Source: Pleurodeles waltl
Taxonomy: Eukaryota; Chordata; Amphibia; Caudata; Salamandridae
NCBI RefSeq assembly: GCF_031143425.1
Contig: NC_090439.1
Span: 642,631,465 to 642,695,464 of the forward strand
Length of the DNA: 64,000 bases
Direction: 5' to 3'
Below, piece after piece: positions 47,076-57,769 of the stretch (positions are counted from its first letter, which is position 1; every line of letters starts with the position of its first letter). A program made the translations under genes and the position numbers. A model generated the notes under the pieces. That model was not told where the DNA came from. It ran no database searches and was given only the letters and a program-made list of their open reading frames with translations.

Positions 47076-47701
47076 TGTGGCGGTCATTCTGACCCTGGCG
47101 GTCAAAGACCGCCAGGGCGGAGGACCGCGGGAGCACCGCCGACAGGCCGGCGGTGCTCCAATGGGGATTCCGACCGCGGCGGTAAAGCCGCGGTCGGACC
47201 GGCAACACTGGCGGGCTCCCGCCAGTGTACCGCCGCCCCATTGAATCCTCCAAGGCGGCGCAGCTTGCTGCGCCGCCGAGGGGATTCCGACCCCCCCTAC
47301 CGCCATCCAGATCCCGGCGGTCCGACCGCCGGGATCCGGATGGCGGTAGGGGGGGTCGCGGGGCCCCTGCAGTGCCCATGCCACTGGCATGGGCATTGCA
47401 TGGGCCCCCGTAAGAGGGCCCCTAAATGTATTTCACTGTCTGCTGTGCAGACAGTGAAATACGCGACGGGTGCAACTGCACCCGTCGCACAGCTTCCACT
47501 CCGCCGGCTCGATTCCGAGCCGGCTTCATCGTGGAAGCCTCTTTCCCGCTGGGCTGGCGGGCGGCCTGAAGGCGACCGCCCGCCAGCCCAGCGGGAAAGT
47601 CAGAATTACCGCCGCGGTCTTTCGACCGCGGAACGGTAACCTGACGGCGGGACTTTGGCGGGCGGCCTCCGCCGCCCGCCAAGGTCAGAATGAGGGCCTG
47701 T
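47076..47701. mobile_element. Foldback MITE, copy C, inserted before gag, with TGT duplication
   Basis: The element is 47079-47698, flanked by TGT at 47076-47078 and 47699-47701. The ends read GGCGGTCATTCTGACC and GGTCAGAATGAGGGCC. It has the same hairpin order as copies A and B, for instance TGCAGTGCCCATGCC with its partner at 47368-47400 and TTTCACTGTCTGC with its partner at 47431-47459. In gag orientation it lies immediately 5' of the start codon. It is younger than the Gypsy element. Confidence 0.9.
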
Positions 47702-47939
47702 TTCTCTAAAAGTTGGGGTACTTTTTAAGAATCTAAAACTATCTCTAGAACTTAATCCAAACTTTTACAAAACTTTTAAACTCTAAATGAAATGCTAACA
47801 GGGACTAACACAAGGCCCTAGCAGGACTTTTAAAAATTTAGAAAAATAGCTAAAATTTCAAAAATCTGTTTCTAATGACAATTTTTGGAATTTAGTCGTG
47901 TGATCAGGTATTGGCTGAGTAGTCCAGCAAATGCAAAGT
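47702..47939 (-). promoter_or_regulatory. Gypsy 5' leader
   Basis: A-T rich non-coding sequence between the primer-site region and the MITE. It is the expected place of the packaging signal, but none can be identified by eye. Confidence 0.5.
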
Positions 47940-47965
47940 CTTGTACCCCACTGCTGATCCACCAA
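47940..47965 (-). promoter_or_regulatory. Primer-binding-site region of the Gypsy element
   Basis: On the minus strand TTGGTGGATCAGCAGTGGGG follows the 5' LTR directly. TGG at its start fits pairing with a tRNA CCA end. I could not assign the tRNA species with confidence. Confidence 0.55.
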
Positions 47966-50350
47966 TGTAGGAAGTTGGCTCTGTATATACTGTTTTAAAG
48001 TAAGAAATAGTGTGCACAGAGTCCAAGGGTTCCCCATAGAGGTAAGATAGTGGCAAAAAGAGATAATTCTAATGCTCTATTTTGTGGTAGTGTGGTCGAG
48101 CAGTAGGCTTATCAGAGGGTAGTGTTAAGCATTTGTTGTACAAACACAGGCTATAAATGAAGAACACACACTCAAAGACTTACTCCAGGCCATTAGGTTT
48201 TTATATAGAAAAATATATTTTCTTAGTTTATTTTAAGAACCACAGGTTCAGGATTTACAAGTAATAAGGGTTCAAAGTTGGGTCCAAGGTAGCCCACCGT
48301 TGGGGGCTCAAGGCAACCCCAAAGTTACCACACCAGCAGCTCAGGGCCGGTCAGGTGAAGAGGTCAAAGAGGTGCCCAAAACACATAGGCTTCAATAGAG
48401 AACAGGGATGCCCCGGTTCCAGTCTGCCAGCAGGTAAGTACCTGCGTCTTCAGAGGGCAGACCAGGGGGGTTGTGTAGGGCACTGGGGGGGACACAAGCA
48501 GGCACAGAAAGTACACCCTCAGCGGCACAGGGGCGGCTGGGTGCAGAGTGCAAACAGGCGTTGGGTTTTGTGTAGAAAGCAATAGGGAGACCAGGGGGTC
48601 TCTTCAACGATGCAGGCAGGCACAGAGGGGGCTCCTCAGGGTAGCCACCACCTGGGCTAGGCAGAGGGTCACCTGGGGGTCACTCCTGCACTGGATTTCA
48701 GTTCCTTCAGGTCCTGGGGGCTGCGGGTGCAATGTTGGTTCCAGGCGTCGGGTCCCTTGTTACAGGCAGTCGCGGTCAAGGGGAGCCTCTGGATTTCCTC
48801 GGCAGCCGTCGCTATGGGGGCTCAGGGGGGTCAACTCTGGATACTCACGGGCTCGCAGTCGCCAGGGAGTCCTCCCTGATGTGTTTATTTTCCGCAGGTC
48901 GAGCCGGGGGCATCGGGTGCAAAGTGGAAAGTCTCACGCTTCCGGCGGGAAACATGGAGTCTTTATAGTTGCTTCTTTGTTGCAGAAATTTGCAGTTTGT
49001 TGAACAGGGCCGCTGTTCTCAGGAGCTTCTTGGTTCTTTAGATGCAGGGCAGTCCTCTGAGGCTTCAGAGGTCGCTGGTGCCTGTTGGATGCGTTGCTGT
49101 TGCAGTTTTCGTTGAAGTAGGGAGACAGGCCGGTGGGGCTAGGGCCAAATCAGTTGTTGTCTCCGTCTTCACTGCAGGGCTTCAGGGCAGCAGTGCTTCT
49201 TCTTCTTTAGGTTGCAGGAATCTATCTTCCTCAGTTCTGGGAGCCCCTAAATACTCAATTTAGGGGTGTGTTTAGGTCTCGGAGGTTAGTAGCCAATGGC
49301 TACTAGCCCTGAGGGTGGTTACACCCTCTTGTGCCTCCTCCCGGTGGAGAGGGGGCACATCCCTAATCCTATTGGGGGAATCTTCCATCTGCAAGATGGA
49401 GGATTTCTAAAAGTCAGAGTCACCTCAGCTCAGGACACCTTAGGGGTTGTCCTGACTGGCCAGTGACTCCTCCTTGTTTTTCTCATTATCTCTTCCAGCC
49501 TTGCCGCCAAAAATGGGGGCAGTGGCCAGAGGGGTGGGCATCTCCACTAGATGGGATGCCCTGTGGCGCTGTAACAAAGGGAGTGAGCCTTTGAGGCTCA
49601 CCGCCAGGTGTTACAGTTCCTGCAGGGGGAGGTGAGAAGCACCTTCACCCAGTACAGGCTTTGTTCCTGGCCACAGAGTGACAAAGGCACTCTCCCCATG
49701 TGGCCAGCAACATGTCTGGTGTGTGGCAGGCTAGCACAACTAGTCAGCCCACACTGGAAGTCGGGTATTTTTACAATAAAGTGCACACTGGCATCAGTGT
49801 GTATTTATTGTGCTGAGAAATTTGATACCAAACTTCGCAGTTTTCAGTGTAGCCATTATGGTGCTGTGGAGTTTGTGTTTGACAGACTCTCAGACCATAT
49901 ACTCTTATGGTATAGTGTATACCGCACCCTGCCTTAGGGCTGTAAGGCCTGCTAGAGGGGTGACTTACCTATGCCACAGGCAGTGTGAGGTTGGCATGGC
50001 ACCCTGAGGGGAGTGCCATGTCGACTTAGTCATTTTCTCCCCACCAGCACACACAAGCTGGCAAGCAGTGTGTATGTGCTGAGTGAGGGGTCCCCAGGGT
50101 GGCATAAGACATGCTGCAACCCTTAGAGAACTTCCCTGGCATCAGGGCCCTTGGTACCAGGGGTACCAGTTACAAGGGACTTACCTGGATGCCAGGGTGT
50201 GCCAATTGTGGAGACAAAGGTACAGTTTAGGAAAAGAACACTGGTGCTGGGGCCTCGTTAGCAGGCCTCAGCACACTTTCAAATCATAACTCAGCATCAG
50301 CAAAGGCAAAAAGTCAAGGGGTAACCATGCCAAGGAGGCATTTCCTTACA
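47966..50350 (-). mobile_element. Gypsy 5' LTR (2385 bp)
   Basis: Paired with 39786-42286, sharing TGTAGGAAGTTGG and CATTTCCTTACA termini on the plus strand. A TATA-like CTATATAAAAACC on the minus strand lies at about 48197-48209 and is also in the other LTR near 40021. This LTR would drive element transcription. Confidence 0.9.
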
Positions 50351-50653
50351 CTTGACTTGTGTATGTTGGATTTTTGTCGTTTTGGTCTTGTTGTGTTTAG
50401 CTAAATATTTCCTATTTTTCTAAACCTTTGTTGTGTCATTTTGTAGTGTTTTCATTAAGTTACTGTGTGTATTGGTAGAAATACTTTAGACCTACAGTAG
50501 AACTCTGAAGTTAAGCCTGCCTGCTCGTGCCAAGCTACCAAGGGGGTGAGCGGGGGTAAGCTGAGGGTGATTCTCCTTTACCCTAACTAGAATGAGGGTC
50601 CTTGCCTGGATAGGGGGTAACCAGACTGCCAACCAAAAACCCAATTTCTAACA
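50351..50653 (+). mobile_element. LTR-X copy 2, right part
   Basis: Continues the sequence broken at 39785, starting with the second CTTGA, and aligns with 1338-1631 to the same end (ATTTCTAACA). A nearby TTTTTCTAACA at 50655-50665 is a short repeat of that end. Confidence 0.8.
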
Positions 50654-50910
50654 CTTTTTCTAACAGCCAGCTTGGCCACTTTGTTATATTAAGCACACTT
50701 TAGCTCATATACAAAGGAAGGTTTTTCTATGTGGCAAAGACACTTTTCCTTCTAATATGACAATTCAATACCTTTTACTGATGTGCAGACAGTGCTTAAT
50801 TTATAAGAATGTAAGTGTCTGGGCACACTTAAGGAGGTCACTGTGCTTGTATCATCCATTGCCACTGCCAGAACTGCCAATTAATGTACCAAGCCAACTA
50901 CTAACCATCA
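50654..50910. other. Spacer, no recognisable feature
   Basis: Short AT-rich stretch between LTR-X and the DIRS element. Confidence 0.5.
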
Positions 50911-51115
50911 CATCTGATAGAGACTTCTAGTTGCGCATTCTTTACCTTAGAATGTTTCCCCAGGTATCAGACTGGATCTGGAGATTTTTTCTTTGAGTAA
51001 TACCCCGCGTTGGTAGGTGGCGTCAGTCGACTCTGCGGGCATCGTGGTCACGGTGATGAAATCGGGAGTAGTACATAGAAGCCACCACAGCGCAGTGGCG
51101 TCAGTTCTTTTCTTT
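50911..51115 (+). repeat. DIRS left inverted terminal repeat
   Basis: CTTAGAATGTTTCCCCAGG, GGAGATTTTTTCTTTGAG, TCGTGGTCAC and GGGAGTAGTACATAGA appear here in order, and again as the reverse complement at the right end. Divergence between arms is moderate. Confidence 0.88.
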
Positions 51116-51257
51116 CTGTGCATTCACTGATCCAGAGAGAGCTACCCTTGGTCACTTTTTGACTGACTTCGACTCTTTTGTGACTTTTTGTGAGTTTTTG
51201 TTGCATCGAGGGATGTCCCTGAAGACTGAGTTCAAACCATGCTAGGACTATCACCGC

Positions 51258-51850
51258 ATGACGTCGGTGATGGATCCACATCAGGTCTGTTTATGGTGCC
51301 TGGAGCGTGACCACGACCCAAAGTCATGCTCTGAGTGCCGGATCATACACCCAAAGGCCTTGAGGGAGCGGTCCCTCAAGCTTATGGTGGCCCAGCGCTC
51401 GACTCCGTGTAGGTCCCGGTCTCGCTCGAGGGAAAGGTCTTGAGACCTGTTGTGGAGCCACCACCTTCGAAGTCTTTGGGTCAAGGTAATAAGAAGAAGT
51501 CGAAGAGATCCCGTCATCCTTCAACTTCACCCCATCGCTCGGCTGATGCAATGAAGGAGGAGCATCAACACTCAAGGCCTCCGTCTTCGGAGGCTGCTTC
51601 TGGGTCTGCTCTGTGCCTCCACAAGTTTCCGGGAGCCAGGGCAACCCCTGCCCAATCAAAGGAGTTTTATGAGACCATGCGCCTCATTTTTGGGCAGGTC
51701 AACCCCGCTACGGCGCCTTTGGACCCAAGGGCTTCAGTCGGGGGCCTTCGGGTTCCAGTCCGCGGCTCTCGCCATTGAAGTTCCCTCTGGATCTGCACTT
51801 AGATCCGCACTGACGCTGGTCGTACCATTGAGACCTTCCCCGGTGCTTGT
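51258..51850 (+). pseudogene. DIRS gag, N-terminal part
   Basis: The ATG at 51258 opens 61 codons with CLWCLERDHDPKSC, a perfect C-x2-C-x4-H-x4-C knuckle, then a Ser/Arg-rich tail. A stop follows, and the rest of the region is split over two other frames (51440-51778 and 51669-51854), with Arg/Ser-rich and Pro-rich content. DIRS gag often has such a knuckle close to its start. It leads into the gag-RNase H frame at 51855. Confidence 0.6.
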
Positions 51851-51854
51851 TTGA

Positions 51855-53042
51855 TTGTCGACGCTCCCGATGTCGGTGGTGCCAACCATCAAAGTCAACC
51901 CGATCCTGATCAACGACGACTCGGAGTCAGACTGGCATTGGCTGATGCCGACTCCTTCTTCGATGGGGCCTATTCACCCCAGGTTGGAGTCTGATTCTTT
52001 TTTTTATGGGTACAAATTCCACTGGGCACAGGAGTTGGGCGAGGTCAGTGTTCTGGATACCTCTTCAGATGCTGGCATGCTGTCTCCTCCTACCGTGGCT
52101 ATGGCAGAGGGAGCAGCTTATTCCATGATGGTCAGTAGGGTGGCTGAGGTCCGCGGCCTTGAGCTGCCTAATATTCAGGTCAGGTCTAATCTCCTGAAAA
52201 AGGTGCTTCAAACAGGGGCTTCCAAATCCGAGCCTCTTCTTCCGTTCAATGAATCCCTCTCCGATGTCCTTTTGGGTTCTTGGTCCAGACCCAACACAGG
52301 GGCTTCTGTGAACAGGACTATCGCACACTGCCATCGGTCCACCTCGAACGACCCTTCATCCTTGGGCACATTCCCTTCCGCACCACCGGAAAGGGAATCA
52401 AAAGGGAAAGTAGTGCAAGTGTTCACGGACAACACTACCACCATGTGGTACTGCAACAAACAGGGCGGAGTGGGGTCCTGGACACTTTGTCAGGAGGCAC
52501 TGCACCTCTGGACATGGCTGTCACATCAGGACACTACCCTGGCAGTTCAACATCTGGCAGGCTCTCTGAACACCAGAGCGGACGAACTCAGCCATCGATG
52601 CATAGCCGATCACGAATGGCGTCTCCATTCAGAGGTGGCCCCAGGTCTCTTTCGCCAGTGGGTAGAGCCTTGGTTATATCTGTTTGCCTCCAGAGAGAAC
52701 GCGCAATGTCAGCTGTTTTGTGCGTTGGAGTTTCCAAGGCAGCACTCGCTCGGAGACGCTTTTCATCCCAAGTGGAACTCCAGCCTCCTTTATGCCTTTA
52801 CGCCTATCCCACTTCTGCTCAGAGTTCTCAAGAAGATCAAGAACGACCGTGCCCAAGTCATCTTGGTGACTCCGGACTGGGCATGGAGAGTATGGTATCC
52901 AGAGCTATTGAGCATGGCCACCGATCTTCCACTCAGACTGCAACTTCGGGAGGATCTTCTGTCACAGCAGCAGGGGATTGTTCTCCACCCAAACCTGTCC
53001 AATCTCCGCCTTCATGCGTGGAGAATGAGTAGCGGCAGTTGA
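51855..53042 (+). pseudogene. DIRS gag C terminus fused in frame to RNase H (RT deleted)
   Basis: A 395-codon frame. The first ~160 residues are gag-like: acidic start, then AYSMMVSRVAEVRGLELPN, SEPLLPFNESLSDVLLGSW and NRTIAHCHR, all typical of DIRS gag. From about residue 187 (position 52415) it reads VVQVFTDNTTTMWYCNKQGG, the start of the DIRS RNase H, with LAGSLNTRADELSHR further on and the conserved tail WPWL-type/LFASRENAQC, DAFHPKWNSSLLYAFTPIP and ILVTPDWAWRVWYPEL. No reverse transcriptase motif occurs between. A deletion joining about 52345-52400 removed RT yet kept the frame. It overlaps the recombinase region by a few bases. Confidence 0.8.
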
Positions 53043-54066
53043 CGGCTTTTGACCTTCCACTAGAAGTCAGTGACGTTATTTTGGTAGCCAGGCGCCCCTC
53101 CACCAAAACAGTATACGCCTGCCGTTGGCATAAATTTGTGGCACGGTGTACCAATAAATCTGTTGATCCATTCTCTGCTCCTCTTTCTGAGGTCCTTTTG
53201 TTCATTCTTTCTTTAGCCCACCAGATCTCTTCTTTGGGTCCCCTTTAAGGTTATTTATTGGCTATTTCAGCCTTTCTTAGGTTGCCTGATCAGCTTTCAC
53301 TCTTTAAGTGTACTATTGTTAGTTGATTCCTTACAGGTCTCACCCATTTGTTTCCTCCCTCTCCATTAATCATGCTTCAGTGGGACCTCAATCTGATGCT
53401 TACTTTCTTAATGTGTACTTCCTTTGAGCCGATGCACAATTGTCCATTGCTGCTCGTTACTTTCAAAACTGTTTTTCTTGTCGCCATCACTTCCGCTCGC
53501 AGAGTGAGTGAGCTTCAGGCTCTTTCTTCCAGGCCCCCATACTTGTCTGTGTACCCTGACAAAGTGGTGTTGCGCACTAAGGCTTCCTTCCCAAAGCCGT
53601 TACACCTTTTCATGTAGGCCAGTCTATTACCTTGCCTATGTTTTACACACCTCCGTATTCTTCTCATGAGGATGGGAGACTCCACCGTCTGAATCCAAAA
53701 AGAGGATTGGCGTTCTGTCTCAATCATACTAAAGATTTCTGGGTGGACAATCAGCTCTTCATTGGATATGTGGGTGCGAAGAAAGGAAATGCGGTGCAAA
53801 AATGTACCATCTCTCGATGGGTGCTTCTTTGCATCAAGATGTGCTACTCTTTGGCAATGAAGCAACCCCCTGAGGGCTTGCATGCTCATTCCACCAGAGC
53901 AATTACTGCTTCTACTGCGTTAGCATGTGGAGTTCCTGTCCTGGATATCTGCCAGGCAGCTACGTGGGCATACCTGCACATGTTTACTAAACATTACTGG
54001 CTGGACAGTCAGGTCCGTAGGGCCAGCTACTTTGGTCGTTCAGTCTTACTGGACTTTCTAGTATGA
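53039..54066 (+). pseudogene. DIRS tyrosine recombinase (pseudogene)
   Basis: This enzyme would integrate the circular DNA copy by strand exchange. The N-terminal SAM-like part is at 53039-53248. A frameshift and stops follow, then 53348-53617 holds the catalytic SARRVSELQ near 53494 (first Arg). After another shift, 53632-54066 holds HSTRAI at 53887-53904 (His and second Arg) and ICQAATWAYLHMFTKHYWLD with the nucleophilic Tyr at 53995. The R, H-x-x-R and Y tetrad is therefore still readable, but across at least two frame changes. It ends just before the internal complementary region, the usual gene order. Confidence 0.85.
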
Positions 54067-54104
54067 TCTTCGTTCGCAGCCCACCTCCGAGGATGGCATT
54101 GCTT

Positions 54105-54225
54105 GGGTATCTATTCTAAGGTAAGGAATCTGTAACTATAAGTCTCTATCAGATGCACCAGTTATTTACTTTCAGTAACAATATATCTGGTAAAGACATA
54201 TTCTAGTTGCAGATTCCTTACCAAC
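54105..54225 (+). repeat. DIRS internal complementary region
   Basis: The left half (CTATTCTAAGGTAAGGAATC ... CTCTATCAGATG, ending at 54155) is the reverse complement of the outer left end at 50911-50955. The right half (AATATATCTGGTAAAGACAT ... GATTCCTTACC) is the reverse complement of the outer right end at 54530-54592. This junction serves as template to complete the ends in the circular intermediate. Confidence 0.88.
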
Positions 54226-54348
54226 CCACCCTTTCTCCCCGCTTGCGAACTGATTTCTAGGGGCAGGACTTCCCCATTCAGGGCCTTAGCTCTGGCACAC
54301 CAATTTCAGTGTTGTTTGTGGCTCTGCGCATTGGCATGGAAAGCCGTG

Positions 54349-54592
54349 AAAAGAAACTGACGTCAATGCTCTGAGGCGGCATCTATGTACTACTCCCGAA
54401 GTCATCACGGCGACCACGATGCCAATGATGTTCGTGGAGTCGACCGAGGCCACCTACCGACACGCAAGGGTATTGCTCAAAGAAAAAATCTCCGGATCCA
54501 TTCTGATGCCTGGGGAAAAATTCTAAGGTTAGGAATCTGCAACTAGAATATGTCTCTACCAGATATATTGCTTCTGAAGGTAAGTAACTTGT
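54349..54592 (-). repeat. DIRS right inverted terminal repeat
   Basis: Reverse complement of the left repeat, with words such as CTCAAAGAAAAAATCTCC and CCTGGGGAAAAATTCTAAGG. It is slightly longer than the left arm, as is common in DIRS. Confidence 0.88.
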
Positions 54593-55030
54593 ACATTCCT
54601 ACAAGTGTGACAATTCAAACTATTCCAGGCCACCAAACCTTTAAGAATGGCTTGGGAGGCAGGCATTAATCATTTGAATTTTTATTGAATTACCAAATAA
54701 AAGTTGTTCTGCTCATCTCTAAATTAGTCAAACCACACCATAATGTGGCAGACTGTCATAAGTGCAGGTGTTGACAATTAAGTGCCTGTGCCAATCTCTG
54801 GAAACCACCACCTCAAAATGAGTACTGTGCCCAGCCAAAGCACAATGGTGCTCTGTGGAGCTATAAATGTTTGTCATATGCGTAAGTTATGTAAATATAC
54901 ACTGCAATCCACATACAATATTTAACTTCCATGCAACAGGTGTATTTTTTGGGTTATTTCATAATTGACCGTATTAGAGGTTTAAAGAAACCAATTTGGT
55001 GGAACTAATTGAACAGCATAGACTTTTTTT
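54593..55030. other. No recognisable feature
   Basis: AT-rich spacer between the DIRS element and the L1 fragment. Confidence 0.5.
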
Positions 55031-57740
55031 TGATAACCAAATGTATTGATCTTAATAACAGTAGGAAAGCCCACTCGGAGAGCACAATGGGGTACATTTC
55101 GGATACAGCATGTGACAAACAAACAGCATCAGTTATAAGTTGGTGACAGTTACATAATAGAAAGCAGCAATAGGGAGATATAAAATTCTACCCGTTTGAC
55201 CGCAGCCTCTTGCCTCACATATGGGTTTTCCTGCATCACACACCAGTCCAGTCCTTTGTGCCAATGTGTCAGGGTTGGAGGTGTGGGACTTTTCCATTTG
55301 GCCGCTGTATCTCATTTTGCTACCATAGTGGCTGTTCCTGGAAATGTCCTGTCAGCCTGGGAGCCCCGGATCCCTCCTAGATCCCCAGTAGCAGGACCAG
55401 CAGAGTGTGTGGGACCTCCCAACCCAGCACCTCAGTAAGTTCTTTTGTTATGTCTATCAGGTATTCGTGTATCACATTACATGACCACACCATGTGATAA
55501 AAATCAGCTGGGGCCTCTGAACAGTGAGGGCAAGCAGGGCTTGAGAGGAAACCTGTATGATGCAGTCTGGCTGGAGTAAAATATGTGCAATATGGGTAAT
55601 AAGTTTGAATTAATCTCACCTGGATGAGATGATTATGACCTCAGGGACCATAATGGTTTCGCGTCAATCATCATCTTCCAGGGGGCCCATCCACCCTTCC
55701 TGATCCATTCCAAGGTGATCTAATGTGTTGGGAACATTAATATTTAGAGTGTGACAGATCTGTGATATGCCCCTCTTTCATAGCACGCCCATCAGGAGCT
55801 TGTCCTCCAATGGGTTGAACTCCGGGGTGGAGGTGTTTCGGGGGAATGGATGGCACGTGCGTGTCTAAGTTGTAAATATTTGTAAAATTGTGTGGATTTA
55901 AGGGTATATGCGTCCTGCAGTTTTTCAAATGAACATATGAGCCACAGACCTTACATCGCCTAGTTGTGTTATGCCGATAAGGTTCCATTTCCCAAAACCC
56001 TCCAACATAGCCACCTCCGTCAACCCAGGTGCCGTGCAACAAGGGGGTCTGGAGTGTAAGTTTAGCGCCCCAGTGTGCTTGTCGGAGTGTGGTCCTTCAA
56101 ACAAGGAAAATCGTCTGGGTCACTACAGGGATGGAGGTTGGGATTGGGGAGGCATACAGCATCGCCATGATCTGGGGAAACCCTAGGGATGTCAACTCTA
56201 ATTGGTAGGCCAGATCTGTCCATCCCCTGGAGAACCAGTCATTGATTACCAGGAGCTGGGCTGCCAGGTACTTGTACAGCATGGATTTAAAGACAGTGTA
56301 CATACATTGTGGCACATACTGATCTTGCCACAGTGTACAACGTCATAATACCAGCACCAGTAGGAGCCATAAAAAGCAAAAAATCAACCACGTAGATAAG
56401 GTGGATTTCCGACACCCAGCCACTTTACTCAAAACACCACACCACCCAAGGCCCTGCCTGTAAGATATCATACCCAACACCCCTGGGTCCTGGTGGAAAT
56501 GTCAACTAAAGAGGCCAGAGAAGGGAGGGAAGTCTGTAAGTAATGCCATGATTAGTATAATTATGGCTTAGTGATTATGAAGATTACGTATACTGATAAT
56601 AGAGACAGTACAATGGTGTCCATCTTCCTCATCTTGATGCTTGCATGTGAGGTTGTACCAAGCCTGCAACGCAATTACAAGCTCTCAAAATACCTGTGAA
56701 ATCATAAAAAATAGGACAACCTACAAGTGAACAGCCTGCAAGACACCAGCAACACAAGACTCCTGAACATCCAGTTGGTAATCAGAATAAAAGGTGTGGG
56801 GTAAAGCCCAAATGGTAACCTGACTAACTTGATCAAAGTCACCCAACATGCTTCTGCCAAGGAGGCCGCTGTACCTGTAGTAAAGAGACCATAAACCCCA
56901 GCTGAGGAGTCTGAATTAAGATAGGCCTGAACGAGAGCTAGCTGCATTCACCAGTTCAATATGGCTGTTGTAACAGTGATGTTCATATGATTCAAAATAT
57001 TTCAGTCCACAATTATACTCACGACTCCAATGGCTTCTTGACTTCTTTTAGACTTCATTCTTATTCATTAAAACATTTTTATTTCAGGTATTTATAGAAA
57101 TAGTATATAAGAATATTGTGTACGGCCAAACCTTGTTTTGTAGTCACCCGTTTCCTCCAGGCTTTTCAAAACATATTTCCCTGTGCTGTTATTTATTGTT
57201 TTCATAATGCGCATTCATCGCTCTCGAGTTATCCTGGATTGACAATTCTTAAACTCTGATTCTTTTTATATTGGCGATCCATGTCGTTTTCTTTTACATA
57301 TGGAATTGTCCATCATTTATTTATGTACGTAGTAATGGTTGCAGGATGCCATGGCCTGAATGGCGAGAATACAACACTAAATTTATCATTTATAAAACTG
57401 GAGAAAACCCATTGCATCACACTTCCCTCCACCACCTTTGTATGTTCATTTTTAAAATTCTGACATTACTGCTGTGCAGGCTAGGTAGCCTAATTTAGGT
57501 AATCCACTGCTCTAGCGGTGAGTACCAGGGACTGGCTCACTTCTCACCTCCACAGGGCTTCGTCTGAGTCTGTATTGCCCTGTTCGAGGTATCACTGTCC
57601 TCTTGTGAACGTCTATCTATTGTTTAATTCAGCACATTTGATTTGGCCTATTGCTCTTACTGGTGCCATTCTCTGGTTGGGTGGTCAATGTTTTGAAGCC
57701 AAATTCATCTCCATCTTCAACTTCTCGTTTGAAGTGGTTG
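55030..57740 (-). pseudogene. L1-type LINE ORF2, degraded (C-terminal part recognisable)
   Basis: On the minus strand 55377-55619 reads RLIQTYYPYCTYFTPARLH and then CPHCSEAPADFYHMVWSC, the Cys/His motif (C-x2-C-x8-H-x4-C) near the C terminus of L1 ORF2. Upstream, 56097-56315 (MPQCMYTVFKSMLYK...INDWFSRGW) resembles the region after the RT core. The endonuclease and RT catalytic blocks were not found between 56350 and 57740, so most of ORF2 is deleted or too decayed. It lies downstream of the L1 ORF1 remnant on the same strand, so one old L1 insertion explains both. Confidence 0.65.
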
Positions 57741-57769
57741 ATGTCTAAGGCAGTTTCTTATTCATTTTT

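Larger units (their letters stand above)
39786..50350 (-). mobile_element. Ty3/Gypsy LTR retrotransposon with integrase before RT (Gmr1-like)
   Basis: A structurally complete element on the minus strand: 5' LTR 47966-50350, primer-site region, gag, protease, integrase, reverse transcriptase, RNase H, polypurine tract, 3' LTR 39786-42286, and CTTGA duplications. The coding order PR-IN-RT-RH is unlike standard Gypsy (PR-RT-RH-IN) but matches the deuterostome Gmr1 group known for a Copia-like order. No envelope frame is present. Coding regions have several stops and frameshifts. The first ~235 aligned bases of the LTRs show about a dozen differences by eye, so the insertion is not recent. A foldback MITE lies between the primer site and gag. 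Confidence 0.9.
50911..54592 (+). mobile_element. DIRS retrotransposon, internally deleted
   Basis: DIRS elements lack LTRs and integrase and move by a tyrosine recombinase acting on a circular DNA. Here the hallmarks are all visible: inverted terminal repeats (50911-51115 and 54349-54592), an internal complementary region near 54105-54225 whose halves are the reverse complements of the outer left and outer right ends, a gag region, RNase H and a tyrosine recombinase. The reverse transcriptase domain is missing and the total of 3.7 kb is short for the group, so an internal deletion is likely. No target duplication is expected or seen. Confidence 0.9.

Noticed and set aside
47022..47639. 205-codon and mirrored minus-strand frames
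   Set aside because: They are products of the palindromic GC-rich MITE, where both strands lack stops because of composition. The same occurs at 32716-33322, 33866-34373 and 20576-20994.
39786..50350. Endogenous retrovirus with envelope
   Set aside because: RNase H runs almost directly into the polypurine tract and LTR, leaving no room for an env gene. The element is an LTR retrotransposon.
52280..53032. 250-codon frame overlapping the DIRS gag-RNase H frame
   Set aside because: It is a shadow in another phase; the 51855-53042 frame carries the recognisable gag and RNase H motifs.
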